From NCBI RefSeq assembly GCF_000001735.4, contig NC_003074.8, forward strand, positions 3,906,101 to 3,970,100: a stretch of DNA of 64,000 nucleotides, in the 5' to 3' direction. Below the pieces are notes generated by a model. The model saw only the letters and a list, made by a program, of their open reading frames with translations. It was not told the origin of the DNA and searched no databases. The position numbers and the translations under genes were made by a program. Below, piece after piece: positions 27,005 through 39,729 of this stretch; position 1 is the stretch's first letter, and each line of letters begins with the position of its first letter. This stretch comes from Arabidopsis thaliana (lineage: Eukaryota; Streptophyta; Magnoliopsida; Brassicales; Brassicaceae).

Positions 27005-28045
27005 TTTGCTCTTTGGTTGTGATTTTTAAATTCTGATGGTGATAGATGATCACCTCTTTCTGTACATAAAAGAGTTTGGTGACTTTAGAAGTTTGAACTT
27101 TCAAGTTTAGTCTCATTTTAGTGGACGTAAACTAGGATGATGGAATATCACCTTGTATTTTTACTTGTTTATGTAGATATGGTTCTAAATAAGAGATTTG
27201 TAGAGGTTCATGTATCAATTGTTGAAAAAGAATAATAAACTTGCATACACTTGCCACTTTGCCAGTATAATGTTAATGATGCGGTTTGTACAGCAAAGCT
27301 TTTCCAGCAGCATTTCCCGTGTAGCTATGAAGCTGCTCCCGGAGATGAATTTCAAGCAGTGAGGCTAATGCATTGTGCTGTTTGGTGGTGGCCAGTTTGA
27401 GAATATAGTACATGGCCAAGCTTTGCCCTGTTTTTGTTCATAGTATAGACTATATCTAGAATATGAGCATCATGGTTGAACTTCATGAGATTGTCCACTG
27501 TCTTTGTTGGCTTTCACTGCCTCTGTTTTACGATCCCTCTTTCCGTTTGCAAACTGCAACGAGAGTGACACTCATGGTGCATTCATCGACACCTTTTTGT
27601 ATAAACATTTCGTTGTTCTCAGATTCCAGAGGTAAACCTACTACCTGCTAAGCATCATCACTGGATTCAGAACTTGACTAAACTGTTGACAGATCTTTTG
27701 ATGTTGAGGACACAAGTAAACATAACCCGTTGTTGCCCACAAAAGCTATGGTGTTAGAGTCTCTACCTTCCAAAGGGCCAATTTTTGTCTCCAAAGTAAA
27801 GAGAGTCGATTCAGTAATATAGATAAAGTTGGAGGTTGGTTTTGTAAATAAAAGAAAACAAAAAAGTAAGAAAAGGAGTACAAATATTTTAGTCATGCCA
27901 TTGACCACACGAAGAGAAGAGTCTCCTTTTTCTCTATATCTAACCTTCTTCTTCTCACTTTCCCATTTCTCTTTCCCAAATTACATCTCAAATACACAAT
28001 CCAGCAACACCTTTCTCTCTCTAACAGCTTCGAGCTTCTACACTC
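27005..28045. other. Spacer between F-box gene and ITN1
   Basis: About 1 kb. The first part is likely 3' UTR of the F-box gene. The segment 27822-27880 resembles 25378-25432 (shared GATAAAGTT-GAGGTT-TTTTGTAAATAAA core). A CT-rich leader-like tract precedes the ITN1 start. No convincing small gene is seen. Confidence 0.45.
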
Positions 28046-30395
28046 ATGGCTGCTTCATCCTATGTAGACGGTAACCCAATCATTCTAATTTTACTTTACT
28101 TGTACTTGTACACATCTCTCAACTTTTTTAGTCTTGTTCCATACGATCTATAAACTTTTGATCCGATTTTGGTTAGTTTTCGTTAGGCAGAAATATATAA
28201 AATATTCTCTTAGCTGATTAATTGTTTTGCATGATTGTCGGAGAGAATCTTCAGACATGTGATCTTCATGGTCCCTCGTCTTGTCTGTGAAATACCGAAC
28301 CACCCATATGTTTCACATGAATTTTGTATTATTATAATTATATCCAAATTGATATAAACTTGATTGAAGGAATAATTGAATTCATGTTTGGAGTCTCCCA
28401 AAATTCAGATAGAGATGTGTGTTTGTTTATATTCTAGATCTGTGTGGTAGTTGAATCCTGAGGTTTTTGTTCTCTGCTGAAATTTTTCAGGAGAAAGAGA
28501 TATGGAGAAAGGAGGAATGATATTACTACAGTCAAGTGAGAATCAAAATCCTATGATAGATCCTTCACCAACACCTTCACCATCTGCAACTGCTACTGCC
28601 CCAGCTTTGGTTTTGTCTAATTCAGGCAAGAGAATGGATCAAGCTGGCAAGAAAAAGTATGTTAAGCAAGTCACGGGTCGCCACAACGACACCGAGCTTC
28701 ACTTAGCGGCCCAACGAGGTGATTTGGCTGCTGTGCAGCAGATTCTCAAGGATATTAACTCTCAGATGGAAGGGATTCTGAGTGGGGAAGAGTTTGATGC
28801 TGAAGTTGCGGAGATTCGAGCATCGATTGTGAATGAGGTGAATGAGTTAGGGGAGACGGCGCTCTTCACTGCTGCGGATAAAGGACATCTTGATGTTGTC
28901 AAAGAGCTGTTGAAGTATTCGAGTAGAGAGAGTATTGCTAAGAAGAATCGTTCTGGATATGATCCACTTCATATTGCTGCCATACAGGGTCATCATGGTA
29001 ATGCTCCTTAACTCGTCGATAGGCTTTTGATCAAATGAACTACAGTATGTGAATAAGAATGTTTTTTTCTTTCTGGCAGCTATTGTTGAGGTCTTGCTAG
29101 ATCATGATGCGACGCTTAGCCAGACATTTGGCCCATCGAATGCAACTCCGCTTGTGTCTGCAGCTATGAGAGGCCATACAGAAGTTGTGAACCAGCTCTT
29201 ATCCAAAGCTGGGAATTTGCTAGAAATTTCTCGGTCTAACAATAAAAATGCCTTGCATCTAGCTGCAAGGCAAGGACATGTGGAGGTCATAAAAGCTCTT
29301 CTCTCCAAGGATCCTCAGCTAGCGAGACGGATTGACAAGAAAGGACAAACTGCACTTCACATGGCTGTTAAAGGCCAGAGTTCTGAAGTAGTGAAATTGC
29401 TTCTTGATGCAGATCCTGCTATTGTTATGCAACCGGACAAGTCTTGTAACACAGCGTTACATGTTGCCACCAGGAAAAAACGAGCAGAGGTATGCATCAC
29501 CCTGATAGTGTGGTTCATTTTGAGATTTTTGATTGGGTCTTCACATTTTGGCATATACTTGCAGATTGTAGAACTATTGTTGTCACTGCCTGATACCAAC
29601 GCCAATACTTTAACCCGCGATCACAAGACAGCGCTTGACATAGCAGAAGGACTTCCCCTCTCAGAAGAATCTTCATACATAAAAGAGTGTCTTGCTCGTA
29701 GCGGGGCTCTTAGGGCGAATGAGCTGAACCAGCCAAGGGACGAGCTGAGAAGCACTGTCACCCAAATCAAGAACGATGTACACATCCAGCTGGAACAGAC
29801 GAAAAGGACGAACAAAAACGTGCACAACATTTCAAAAGAACTCAGGAAACTCCACAGAGAAGGGATCAACAATGCAACCAATTCTGTAACTGTTGTGGCT
29901 GTATTGTTTGCAACTGTAGCTTTTGCTGCTATATTCACAGTGCCGGGAGGAGACAACAATGACGGGTCTGCAGTGGTGGTGGGCCGAGCATCATTCAAGA
30001 TCTTCTTCATCTTCAACGCACTCGCGTTGTTTACGTCTCTGGCGGTTGTGGTTGTCCAGATCACATTGGTGAGAGGAGAGACAAAAGCTGAGAAGAGGGT
30101 AGTGGAAGTGATCAACAAACTCATGTGGTTGGCATCGATGTGTACATCTGTGGCATTTTTGGCATCTTCATACATAGTGGTTGGGCGTAAGAACGAGTGG
30201 GCGGCTGAGCTGGTGACCGTGGTTGGGGGTGTGATAATGGCTGGTGTTCTTGGAACCATGACTTATTACGTGGTAAAATCGAAGAGGACAAGGTCGATGA
30301 GGAAGAAGGTGAAGAGTGCTCGCAGGAGTGGTTCCAACTCGTGGCATCATTCAGATTTCTCTAACTCGGAAGTTGATCCTATTTTCGCAATCTAA
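28046..30395 (+). CDS. ITN1: ITN1, ankyrin-repeat membrane protein (PGG domain)
   Basis: Plasma-membrane ankyrin protein; loss of ITN1 is known to raise salt tolerance, with effects on ABA signalling and reactive oxygen. Four exons join in frame: 28046-28070, 28491-28997, 29080-29489, 29565-30395, giving 590 residues. The first exon encodes only MAASSYVDG; an internal ATG at 28502 would give a product 12 residues shorter. Ankyrin repeats run from DTELHLAAQRGDL, through GETALFTAADKGHLDVVKEL, NKNALHLAARQGHVEVIKAL and GQTALHMAVKGQ, to HKTALDIAEGLP. A charged linker and the PGG domain follow. The latter has four hydrophobic helices, with the FTVPGG signature after AAIF. A basic tail (KSKRTRSMRKKVKSARR) faces the cytosol. 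It appears intact. Confidence 0.93.
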
Positions 30396-31363
30396 GATGC
30401 GTAAAAGAATCGTGTATATATATTGTTGTATTTGGTGAAGAGAGCTAGACTATTTAGTGTATAAAGCCCCCTGACCATCAAAAGGCAAACACTATTGTCA
30501 ACCATTAAAGGTTTACACTGCTCAACTCATCTGTAAAACAGTTAACAATTGTCTTCTTCGGAAAGCAAAGAAAAGCAAAGGTTCCTTTGTTAGGAAATCA
30601 TTTGTAGTATTCATGTTCAATCACTTCAGTTGCACAGCTCTGAGGTTCTTCCAAGCACAAATAATCTCTTGGGCTGTATACTGATTCTGAACCAAGATTT
30701 TGGAGTTGTGGAAATCTAAGGAAACACCAGACGCAACCATGATAGTATTTAACTTAGATTGAGAGAGGTGAATAGTCACTGAGAAGAGTAGATAACAGCG
30801 TTCGATTTCTCTCCCATACGATCCAAAAACCACAAGAATAAAGTGAGGCTTGCTATTTTTGGGTTCAAAAGGGATATCAATACTAAGTATAAGCCATGGA
30901 AGTAAACTCCTTACACCAGCAACTGTAGATGTTAAGATTGTGATGTACAAAACCAAAATTGGTAGCCAACTGTTTCAGGCAAGAGTGTAGTCCAAATACA
31001 TCATAGAACAACACATTTGGATTTAGAATTTCTTACCTGAAACTTGTTGGATGATGCAGTAACAGTCATTAAGGTGTCAAAGAGGATTGCAAGTCCACAA
31101 CAAGTATTACTAATTCACCAATTCTCTTCTAGCAAACAACAGAAGAAGATAAGCCAAGCTCAATACACTACAACAAAATCCAGTAACACTGGTTCCGAAA
31201 TCGAAGCTCAAAATCAAAGAGTAAATCCATAATAGCAATTTCTAAGAGAATTCCAACAAATTATTTTTGATAGGACACTATATGTTTAATCCGGAAGCAC
31301 AAACACAAAAGGAGACATAAATTGAAGCGTTTTTAGAGCAAGAAATTGGAAAATTCCTTCCTT
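30396..31363. other. Spacer between ITN1 and the L10 gene
   Basis: 968 bases between convergent genes. A minus-strand open frame at 30621-30956 encodes a hydrophobic stretch that I do not recognise; it lacks a clear promoter context and I do not call it a gene. Otherwise 3' UTR sequence and AT-rich spacer. Confidence 0.4.
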
Positions 31364-31879
31364 CTATGCAACAACTGTCTCATTTTCCGACGCCGCCGGT
31401 GGGGCCTGCAACGCATTGACGAGATCTAACGCCGGCCAATGCAAAGAACCAAGCATCATACCATAAACATCAGCGCGAGAAGGCATCGTCTCAATAACCT
31501 TGTAATCCTGAGGAGCATACAATTTCTCCTCAAAAACAGCACCGCCTAAATTGTTATCGTAGAGCTTCTTCTCTTTCTGAAAATTGATGAAAGTCTTCAA
31601 AGCAGCAGGTATATCTTCAGATTGAACGAATAGCCAAGCGTTCATACCCTTCATACATGGCTTCAGAGACTCCCATTTGGTTCCTTCCAAGGCTTTGTAG
31701 ACTAAAGTGTTCTTGGCGACGAGGAGCTTCGTGTTTGTGTTTTCACGGAGGATTCCACGGAGCTCTTGTAGTTGCTTCACGCTGAGACCGTTGTAGTTGA
31801 TTCCGGTGATGAAATGGCAGTTTTCTAGGTTGATCTTCGTCTTCCCTGCTACGAGCAGAGCTCTTCTCAGGCTAGCCAT
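31364..31879 (-). CDS. Ribosomal protein L10 family (likely mitochondrial large subunit)
   Basis: Intronless frame of 171 residues with the L10/uL10 N-terminal fold: SVKQLQELRGILRENTNTKL, then LLVAKNTLVYKALEG, matching the rRNA-binding helix-strand core, and a later conserved GMNAWLFVQSEDIPAA. uL10 anchors the L7/L12 stalk on the large subunit. It lacks the acidic P0 C-terminus of the cytosolic protein. The start MASLRRALLVAGKTK is basic and could be a mitochondrial presequence, though a separate presequence is not obvious. Upstream (31968-32033) a telo-box-like CTAGGGTT and two TGGGCT site II motifs are arranged as in ribosomal-protein promoters. Confidence 0.82.
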   Translation of the reverse strand: MASLRRALLVAGKTKINLENCHFITGINYNGLSVKQLQELRGILRENTNTKLLVAKNTLVYKALEGTKWESLKPCMKGMNAWLFVQSEDIPAALKTFINFQKEKKLYDNNLGGAVFEEKLYAPQDYKVIETMPSRADVYGMMLGSLHWPALDLVNALQAPPAASENETVVA

Positions 31880-31967
31880 CGATCTATACAGAGGCTAACT
31901 CAAATGGCACGATTTCGATCCCCAACGAAGAAACTGTGAGCTCGAGCGAGATTCAAAATGAGAAATG

Positions 31968-32033
31968 CTAGGGTTCTTACCTCAGACTTAAGAGAATCGG
32001 AGAGGTTTACTTTGGGCTATTTTGAGTTGGGCT
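31968..32033 (-). promoter_or_regulatory. Telo-box-like motif and site II pair of the L10 gene
   Basis: CTAGGGTT at 31968-31975 is the complement of an AACCCTAG telo-box. TGGGCT occurs at 32013-32018 and 32028-32033, 15 bases apart. This combination is characteristic of Arabidopsis ribosomal and mitochondrial translation genes and sits within 160 bases of the L10 start codon. Confidence 0.55.
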
Positions 32034-32208
32034 AAGGAAATGACAAAACTATATTATTTTTAGAAATTCTAATTTTTTTATGATTTATAGATTTTTGTAT
32101 TTGTCCAAATAAATTTTGGTATTTTTGTCCTAAAGCATCGTTCATTGATCTAGAGACAGCTAAAGCTAATCAAATAAGAAACTCCACAATTAATAGCAAC
32201 TGGAGGAA

Positions 32209-35200
32209 TCACAAATAGTTGTATCGAATTTGATAATTTCTAAGCCAATCTTCACCTTTCTCGTCGTAATCCATCTTAGTAAAGGCATTCCCCAAGAAGT
32301 TCAAATTAGCAGCAAATGCAGATGCTCCTCGCCATGCATCCAGCACTGGATCCATAGCTCTAACCACGTTAATGGGTGATCCGCAAGGTCTTATCATCCT
32401 AATCCCACATTCCAACCGCTCGTTCATCCCTGGAAGAAGGCTACACCCGCCCGTCATTAGTATCGAGCTCGTTAGCCTCTCCTCTAACTCTTTCTCGTCG
32501 TGCGGTAGCCTTCTGATTGATGTGCCAGCCATCTCGTCTAAGCCTACTTGGTCAATACCAATAAGGTTTGGATGGAACAGGATCTCTGGGCAACGGAATC
32601 TTTCTATACCAATCACTATCTTGTAGTCTTCCTCTGTTAATGGGCGTACGCGTGGCACCTCCCCTGATGTCTGACTCAATTCTCCTTCTACTTTCTGCAC
32701 AAATGTTGGATCAATTTCCTGAAGTCTAGATGATAAACGAGCCAACTCTGCCTCGTCTGAATCAGGTTGTTCGTCATCATCGTCATTATCCTTGCTCATA
32801 AGTTTGTAGAGCTGCCAATCTTCATCTCTAGAACCAAACGTATCCTCGCCTTTCCCTCTATCAAAGGCTGCTGTCGTCAGCAGACGCATTCTCTCCCTCT
32901 GTGCAGCACTGAGTCGCTCGCCTCGCCCAATACCTCCAGACTTGTTATTCCCGTTACTGGACCCGTTTGTTTTCAGACGCTTCTTCTGCTCAACTCTCTC
33001 CAACACTTCCTTGTACTGAGCTTGCAACTCCTCTAAGTAAGACTCTGGGTTCTCACTACAACCAGAAAACAGACAAAAACAAAGGATTAATATTTGCTCC
33101 CTTTTTCCCTTTCTAACATTGACTTATGAATTGGCATACATACCGACGTCTTTCCTCCTCTAATTGATTTCTTTTCTCTTTTTCGAGTTCCTCCTCATTA
33201 CGCTTTTGTCTAGCTCGTAGCCGGCCCTCTGCTGTTGTTTTAAGAAACATTTGCCTCTTCTTGTCCTTAAGCTGCAAGCAGCAAATGAAAAAAGTCATGA
33301 AAATTAAGCCAGACTCTCAAATGAGTAAAGGATTTCTCATCATTCTGGAAACAAACCTGCTCAGGAGTAAGAATATCATCGGGGACATTCATAAGTGGAT
33401 ACTTTTCATTATTAAGAGAATCAGGGTTTTCTTCATACTCAGCTGGTTCATTCTTCGGCTCACCCCTTGCTTTTCTAAGCGACTGTGTCACTTTCGTAAT
33501 AGTAGACTCTAGCTCTTGCCTGGACGCGTAACCGGTGTCTGACAAAAAGGTTGGAATATCATCCTCTTCAACCTGGTCAACTTGCTTCAAAAGGAAACGC
33601 AAGCTAATCAGTTGATTCTCCATGTCATTAATCTTGGACACTCTCTTTGCTTCAGCCATTTCTCGCAGCCTTTGACCTTGTTTTTCTCTTATAGCTGCCT
33701 TCCTTGCAATCTCTTCTTCTGATGGAGGAACTTCGGTGGGAGGAGGTATCCATGGAAGCTGCCAATAACTTGTTTTCTCTTCAGCTTCTTTTCTTCCTTC
33801 CTGGTCAATAACGATCACATGAATTTAGTTTACTACCGTCCCAAACTGCCTAAAAAAGGAAATGAGAGAATGAGTAAATCAACTTACCTGGAATAACCGA
33901 ATTTCCGAAGCATAGTCAGGTGCGATATAACAGTGTTCCAATTTCAAATCTTCGGCCTTCTCCCATGTAAACCTAGACCTTTTGAGACATTGAACATGGC
34001 AAGAAAAACATATCAAATCTTGAAATGTGAGTAATCACATTGAGAAGATAGATCCAGAGGAAGACTCACGAATGAAAAGGGTACTTAAGTGACAGAAGCT
34101 GCTTTAAATAATCAGTGACATGATATCCACCAATGTTAGTTCGGCTGGATCCTTTATATATAGGTTCTCCGTCGACAAACTGATAACCAATGAACCATGT
34201 ACCAGATCAATAAGACATATAAGAACTATCAGACTAATGACTAAGTGATATCAGGAAAGGAATTGTTTGAAGAAAGAAAGTAAACAGGGTTGACACCAGC
34301 TTGCATTCATAGTAGTCATAGATACATACCGGAATGGAGTGTGTTGTCGTGAATCCAGGACAGAGAACAATTCCATCTTTTTTACAAATTCCATGTAGTT
34401 GATTGTATTTGTAGCTGAAAGCAGCATCGACTCCAAATGCTGTGACGACATGAGAGTTAATGAATTAATGAAAACAATAAACAAAAGGTTCCATAATTAC
34501 AGTATCAAACATTCAGTTCAAGAAGACGATCAAATTCAGAAACCAAAAAAATAACGCAGATTCATACCAACTGCAGGCACTCCATAAGTCTCAAATAGCA
34601 GTTCTGCCATTTTGCTACGAGATTGAACTGGGTTGCATGCACATTCAGTGATTAGGATTGGATGATCAATCTGTACTGCCATCAAATGACGTTAAATGAC
34701 GAGACAAAATTCTGACAGGTAGTAAGATGAAACTCAAAATCAAGATGAAAACAAAAAAGTTCTAGGACGTACCCCTGATCCATTAGCACCCAAACGATCA
34801 AAGGCGTAGTCAAGAATCTAAAAAGCAGAAAAATCAATTAGACAAGTGGGTTCTTCAGTGATTGCATTATTTAATTAGCATAAACATCAAAGAACTTGGA
34901 ATACAAAGAAATGATGAGAGCAAGAAATTCCTGGAACAGAAGACCTTACAAATATACAATACAATTCGTTATTGAATAAACGGGTATAGAATCCATACAT
35001 ATTCCATGATCTCAAACTGATAAACCACATTGCTGTCAAAAGGGGAACGTGGTCCAGAGCGAGTGCAATCAAAGTACTTCATCATGGAAGGATCCAGGTC
35101 GCCAACAATAGTAACAGTTTCACCTGTACTAGAGAGAAGAACTAACCATTACAACAACATTACAAACACACCTAGAAGATAATTTAGAAGCAGAGCAACT

Positions 35201-35685
35201 TTTAAGCAAAATAGGATAAAGCATAGTTATATATATCTAGAAATCGTAGCCAAAACTTCAAGCAACTCTGCTCTAGTACTTTGAAACATATCATTGGCTA
35301 AATTTGTTACTCTAGCAGCGAAACAAGCAATTAAGACACATACATAGAAGCGGGAAAATAGAGAAAAAAATAAAGACCTGTAGCTTTGTGGCGTGGTCTT
35401 TGCACGATATTGCGGAAAACAACACGAGGCTCAGTTTCTCCTGCCCACCTAAAAAAACGCAAGAGAATTTCAAAATTTAACACGATTTTTACGAATTGGG
35501 GAAGAGAATTACTAAATACCAAAAACCTCAAGTAAAAGTGAGTTAGCGATAAGAAGGAAATTAGGGTTTATGGAATAAAAGTACCCGATACGGAAGTAGG
35601 AAGCGCCATTATCGATAACAATGGGAATCGAAGATGGATATGTATTGTAATCACTCTGCCTACGTATCCTCGAAACGAACGCCAT
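32209..35685 (-). CDS. ARP5: Actin-related protein 5 (INO80 subunit)
   Basis: Nuclear actin-related protein of the INO80 chromatin remodeller, about 720 residues over about a dozen exons. The start is MAFVSRIRRQSDYNTYPSSI at 35685. The first phosphate-binding loop region IVIDNGASYFRIGWAGETEP spans the first two exons (intron after FRIG). Further actin-fold pieces include CTRSPFDSN near 35.05 kb and GVSRSKMAELLFETYGVPAV near 34.6 kb. A long charged coiled-coil insertion (RQKRNEEELEKEKRNQLEEE), typical of ARP5, lies around 33.1-33.8 kb. The C-terminal exon 32209-33027 ends EDWLRNYQIRYNYL and holds LTSSILMTGGCSLLPGMNER (second phosphate loop). The first intron contains TTAGGGTTTA at 35561-35570. 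No truncation seen. In plants ARP5 is needed for DNA repair and cell expansion. Confidence 0.93.
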
Positions 35686-35832
35686 GGCTTTCTCTTCCTA
35701 CTGCGGTGTTGATTTAGTCGCCGTCGTCAGTCATCGACTGATTTTGTAATAAGTAAATTCGGCCACCTAGTTCTCCGGTGAAAGAAAGAAGAAGACACAA
35801 ATGGAGCTCCGTGACGTGGAAAAACATTATTA

Positions 35833-36172
35833 GGCCCAAAACCCTCTGACTTAAAAAAGACTTGATAATTGAATAAATAGTTTAATGTCGTTGACATAAA
35901 CGTAAGCCGTCTTAGCTCAGTGGTAGAGCGCGTGGCTTTTAACCACGTGGCCGTGGGTTCGATCCCCACAGACGGCGTTTTCGTATTCCGACATAGGTTG
36001 TCTTTTTTGCTGCTTTTCTTTAACTGAAATATTCCGACCAATTTTTTCCAGCTGATAAGCCCAACGGACAATGTGTAATATTGCGATTTTATATAAAAGT
36101 TTTGGGCCTTTTGATTTTCCTTGCAATAATTAACACTCGGTCTTCTCCAACCTAACAATTATTCTAGGGTTT
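35833..36172. promoter_or_regulatory. ARP5 / NAC-alpha divergent promoter motifs
   Basis: Site II elements occur as GGCCCA at 35833-35838, AGCCCA at 36058-36063 and TGGGCC at 36103-36108. CTAGGGTTT at 36164-36172 is the complement of a telo-box and lies about 70 bases before the NAC-alpha ATG. Site II plus telo-box is typical of genes of translation. The tRNA-Lys gene lies between the ARP5-side and NAC-side motifs. Confidence 0.6.
35906..35977 (+). tRNA. tRNA-Lys (anticodon UUU)
   Basis: A 72-base cloverleaf. The acceptor stem GCCGTCT (35906-35912) pairs with AGACGGC (35970-35976), with discriminator G at 35977. The D arm contains the A box TAGCTCAGTGG. The anticodon stem GTGG/CCAC encloses loop CTTTTAA, so the anticodon is TTT. 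The T arm carries the B box GGTTCGATCCC with a perfect GTGGG/CCCAC stem. A TTTT terminator follows at once. No intron. It sits alone inside the divergent ARP5/NAC-alpha promoter. Confidence 0.95.
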
Positions 36173-36243
36173 TAGAGTTTCCGCACGAATCACGAATCTC
36201 TCTCTCTTTCACACACTTCACACTTTCAATATACACTCTCATT

Positions 36244-37495
<1,252 letters not shown>

Positions 37496-37794
37496 ACCAA
37501 AGTCTTTTCTACTTAGATGTGGTTTAACCTGAGTTATGTGCCAGAGATTGTCCAAAGAATTCGGAAATTTTTGGTTTCAATGTTTTTCATGAAGTGATTT
37601 TCGATGTTGTATCAGTATAAACCTCATAAGTTTTTGATTTTCAGTTTGATTTTATATTGAATATCAAGTCCAAGTGTTTACCATTATAGACTTGTAGTTA
37701 TAATTTGTCAAGTATCAGTCTGTTTAATGAACCGAACCCAAAGGATATGGACACCCCTTCACTCCAACCAATACGAGGTATCAACTGAGGTTAA
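37496..37794 (+). other. 3' UTR of NAC-alpha and spacer
   Basis: About 300 bases after the NAC-alpha stop, AT-rich, presumably its 3' UTR. The segment leads into the CW/MBD remnant described next. Confidence 0.5.
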
Positions 37795-38012
37795 TCGATA
37801 CATGCAGTACAATGTACAAAGTGCTACAAGTGGAGGTTCATAGACTAGAAAAGTATTCAACAGGACCTGATTCTAAGAGAAATTGTTATAAAGCCGATGT
37901 TTATTACCTAACTCCTCAAGGAAGGAGGCTAGGGAGTTGCAAGGAAGGAGCTGGTTTTATCCAAGACTACGAAAGATTCAAAGGCACACTGATGAAGCAA
38001 AACAAGGCGTAA
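37795..38012 (+). pseudogene. Remnant of a CW zinc finger / methyl-CpG-binding domain (MBD) gene
   Basis: One frame at about 37798-37848 reads AVQCTKCYKWRFID before a stop, the start of the CW-type zinc finger (Q-C-x-x-C-x-K-W-R) found before the MBD in AtMBD1/2/4/12-type proteins. The frame of 37812-38012 reads KADVYYLTPQGRRLGSCKEG then AGFIQDYERFKG, the core of an MBD (D-V-Y-Y-x-x-P-x-G-K-x-L-R-S). The two domains are in different frames and the roughly 70 residues that normally separate them are missing. No N- or C-terminal parts are found, so this is a degraded fragment of a host gene. Confidence 0.75.
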
Positions 38013-38499
38013 GGATGTTGCAGTTGCTGATAAGAAGACTTGACAAGGTTTCATCATTGATGGTGGAGCTAATGGGTTCAATTCGACAAGGTTTTAGTTT
38101 CCTTTTGCATGGTGAATAAACTAAAGCAACATTTTTTTAATGGAGAAGAAAGAAGAGTCATCAAAACTGTTCCAATATCCAAAACAAAGATACTAACATT
38201 CTCAAACCAATTGATTGATTCATTAGATAATAATACTGTTTATCACAAAGATCCCCAACATGTAAAAAAGTAGTCATAGATCACAAAAGGAGACGATTCT
38301 CAGGCCCTGATCCATTCAAATATGTATGTGCACAACAGTGTACGTGTATATATAGTCTATAGACATTTAATTCAATCTTAAAGAGGAACCATCATCACAC
38401 GCATAGCCACAGAAATACTCCTCAAAGATGCTAATCTCAGACTATATAAACCAGCATTGTGTGACACAGTATCCCGCAAACAAAAACACTGAATTTCAT
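38013..38499. other. Spacer 3' of ELC
   Basis: About 490 AT-rich bases. The right-hand part is presumably the ELC 3' UTR. No further MBD-like blocks, RNA genes or terminal repeats were recognised. Confidence 0.4.
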
Positions 38500-39729
38500 T
38501 CATGAATGTAACCTACCTGCGATGGCTGCAACCTGAACCTCCATTTGTGCCGCCCTGACTTTAGAACCCGTGGCTCGGTGGAAGAACTGTTCTCTCGACA
38601 ACAACCTCACATTCCTCAAATACTGATCAAAGGGAACAACACCATCTTGAAACGACTTATCCAAGGAATAAATAGCATCTTCAATGGCTAAATCCAAAGC
38701 AGTACACTCTAACATCTGCTTAGAGAGTGTGTCACCACATTCAAAAGCATTATCCACATCCAAATCAACTAAATTCTTGGTTTTGCCTTGGTTCTCTCTA
38801 ACCCACGAGTCTAGAATATCAGTGTTCATGGAGATAATCTGTAATTGTTGTTCAAGTGTTTCTTTCTCCTCAACCATCTCTTTCAACCCTATATTAAGCT
38901 CATCCTCTCTTCTCTTCAGCCCAGCTTGCAAGCTCAGCAGCTCCTCTGCTTCAGCTTCTCTGGCTCTCCTCATCGAAACCAAATCGCTATGAACCATCTC
39001 CACCATCTTATTAATCGCATTTCTCTTGAAAACCTCCGCCGCATCATCAGATTGCTGCTGGTGGTGAACATGCTGCACTTGCACCCTACTTACTCCTCCG
39101 CCGTAAGGTGATGGCGGGAACGGTCTAGGCAATGACTGATCAGCCGAAGGAGGTCGTGACAGAGACGAATCGTATACCGTAGGAGGAGACGGTGGCGGTG
39201 GCTGAGGACGGCGTCGAGAATAAAGAGGCGGATCACGAGCAAAAGCAGCGCTGAGATCGGAGACGAGATCTACGAGATTGGAGCTAGGGTAGACCCAATT
39301 CTGAAGGTACGGAAGAGAAACGAGACCAGAAGGAGTGACATGTGCGTGAGGTCGCTTGATGATCATATCAGCGGTGGGATTCACATAGACGCAAGGAGGA
39401 TGACGAGGATATGACTCGAGGAGCCAGATAATCACAGGTATGTTATAGGTGACTCCATGAAAAGGCATCGGAATCGTACCATCTGCTTGAAGGAGGTTGA
39501 CGGAGCGACCATCGTTGTGCATAAACGATGCCGTTTTGGGCTCTAAGGAAGGGTAAGAAGAGATTAGGTTAAGTAGATGTTGCCGGATCAACCACTTGTT
39601 GGACTCTTCGTAGGGGACTGAAGATGGGCCGCGCTGGGAGAGGGCAGAGGAGAGGAACTGCTGAACCTGCTGCGGATTAGACGGCGGGGGAACCATCGGA
39701 GTTAAACGGTGTCGGCGTTGGAAGTCCAA
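38500..39729 (-). CDS. ELC: ESCRT-I subunit ELC (VPS23/TSG101 homologue)
   Basis: Ubiquitin-binding subunit of ESCRT-I that sorts ubiquitinated cargo into multivesicular bodies; elch mutants have multinucleate trichomes. Intronless. From the first ATG (39729) it encodes 409 residues; a second ATG (39696, [14 protein letters not shown]) gives the 398 residues I remember for ELC and is the likelier start. The UEV domain covers about the first 160 residues ([39 protein letters not shown]) and has no catalytic Cys where an E2 would have one. A Pro-rich linker ([11 protein letters not shown]) follows. Then comes a coiled coil ([20 protein letters not shown]). The C-terminal steadiness box ([19 protein letters not shown]) ends the protein. 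An ELC-like paralogue exists elsewhere in Arabidopsis. Confidence 0.92.
   Translation of the reverse strand: MDFQRRHRLTPMVPPPSNPQQVQQFLSSALSQRGPSSVPYEESNKWLIRQHLLNLISSYPSLEPKTASFMHNDGRSVNLLQADGTIPMPFHGVTYNIPVIIWLLESYPRHPPCVYVNPTADMIIKRPHAHVTPSGLVSLPYLQNWVYPSSNLVDLVSDLSAAFARDPPLYSRRRPQPPPPSPPTVYDSSLSRPPSADQSLPRPFPPSPYGGGVSRVQVQHVHHQQQSDDAAEVFKRNAINKMVEMVHSDLVSMRRAREAEAEELLSLQAGLKRREDELNIGLKEMVEEKETLEQQLQIISMNTDILDSWVRENQGKTKNLVDLDVDNAFECGDTLSKQMLECTALDLAIEDAIYSLDKSFQDGVVPFDQYLRNVRLLSREQFFHRATGSKVRAAQMEVQVAAIAGRLHS

Noticed and set aside
29621-30259. 212-codon minus-strand frame
   Set aside because: Exact antisense of the ITN1 membrane-domain exon; composition follows from the sense codons.
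30621-30956. 111-codon minus-strand frame between ITN1 and the L10 gene
   Set aside because: Hydrophobic, no domain recognised, no clear promoter; kept only as a note in the spacer entry.
35727-36158. 143-codon minus-strand frame across the tRNA
   Set aside because: It reads through the tRNA-Lys gene and two promoters; spurious.
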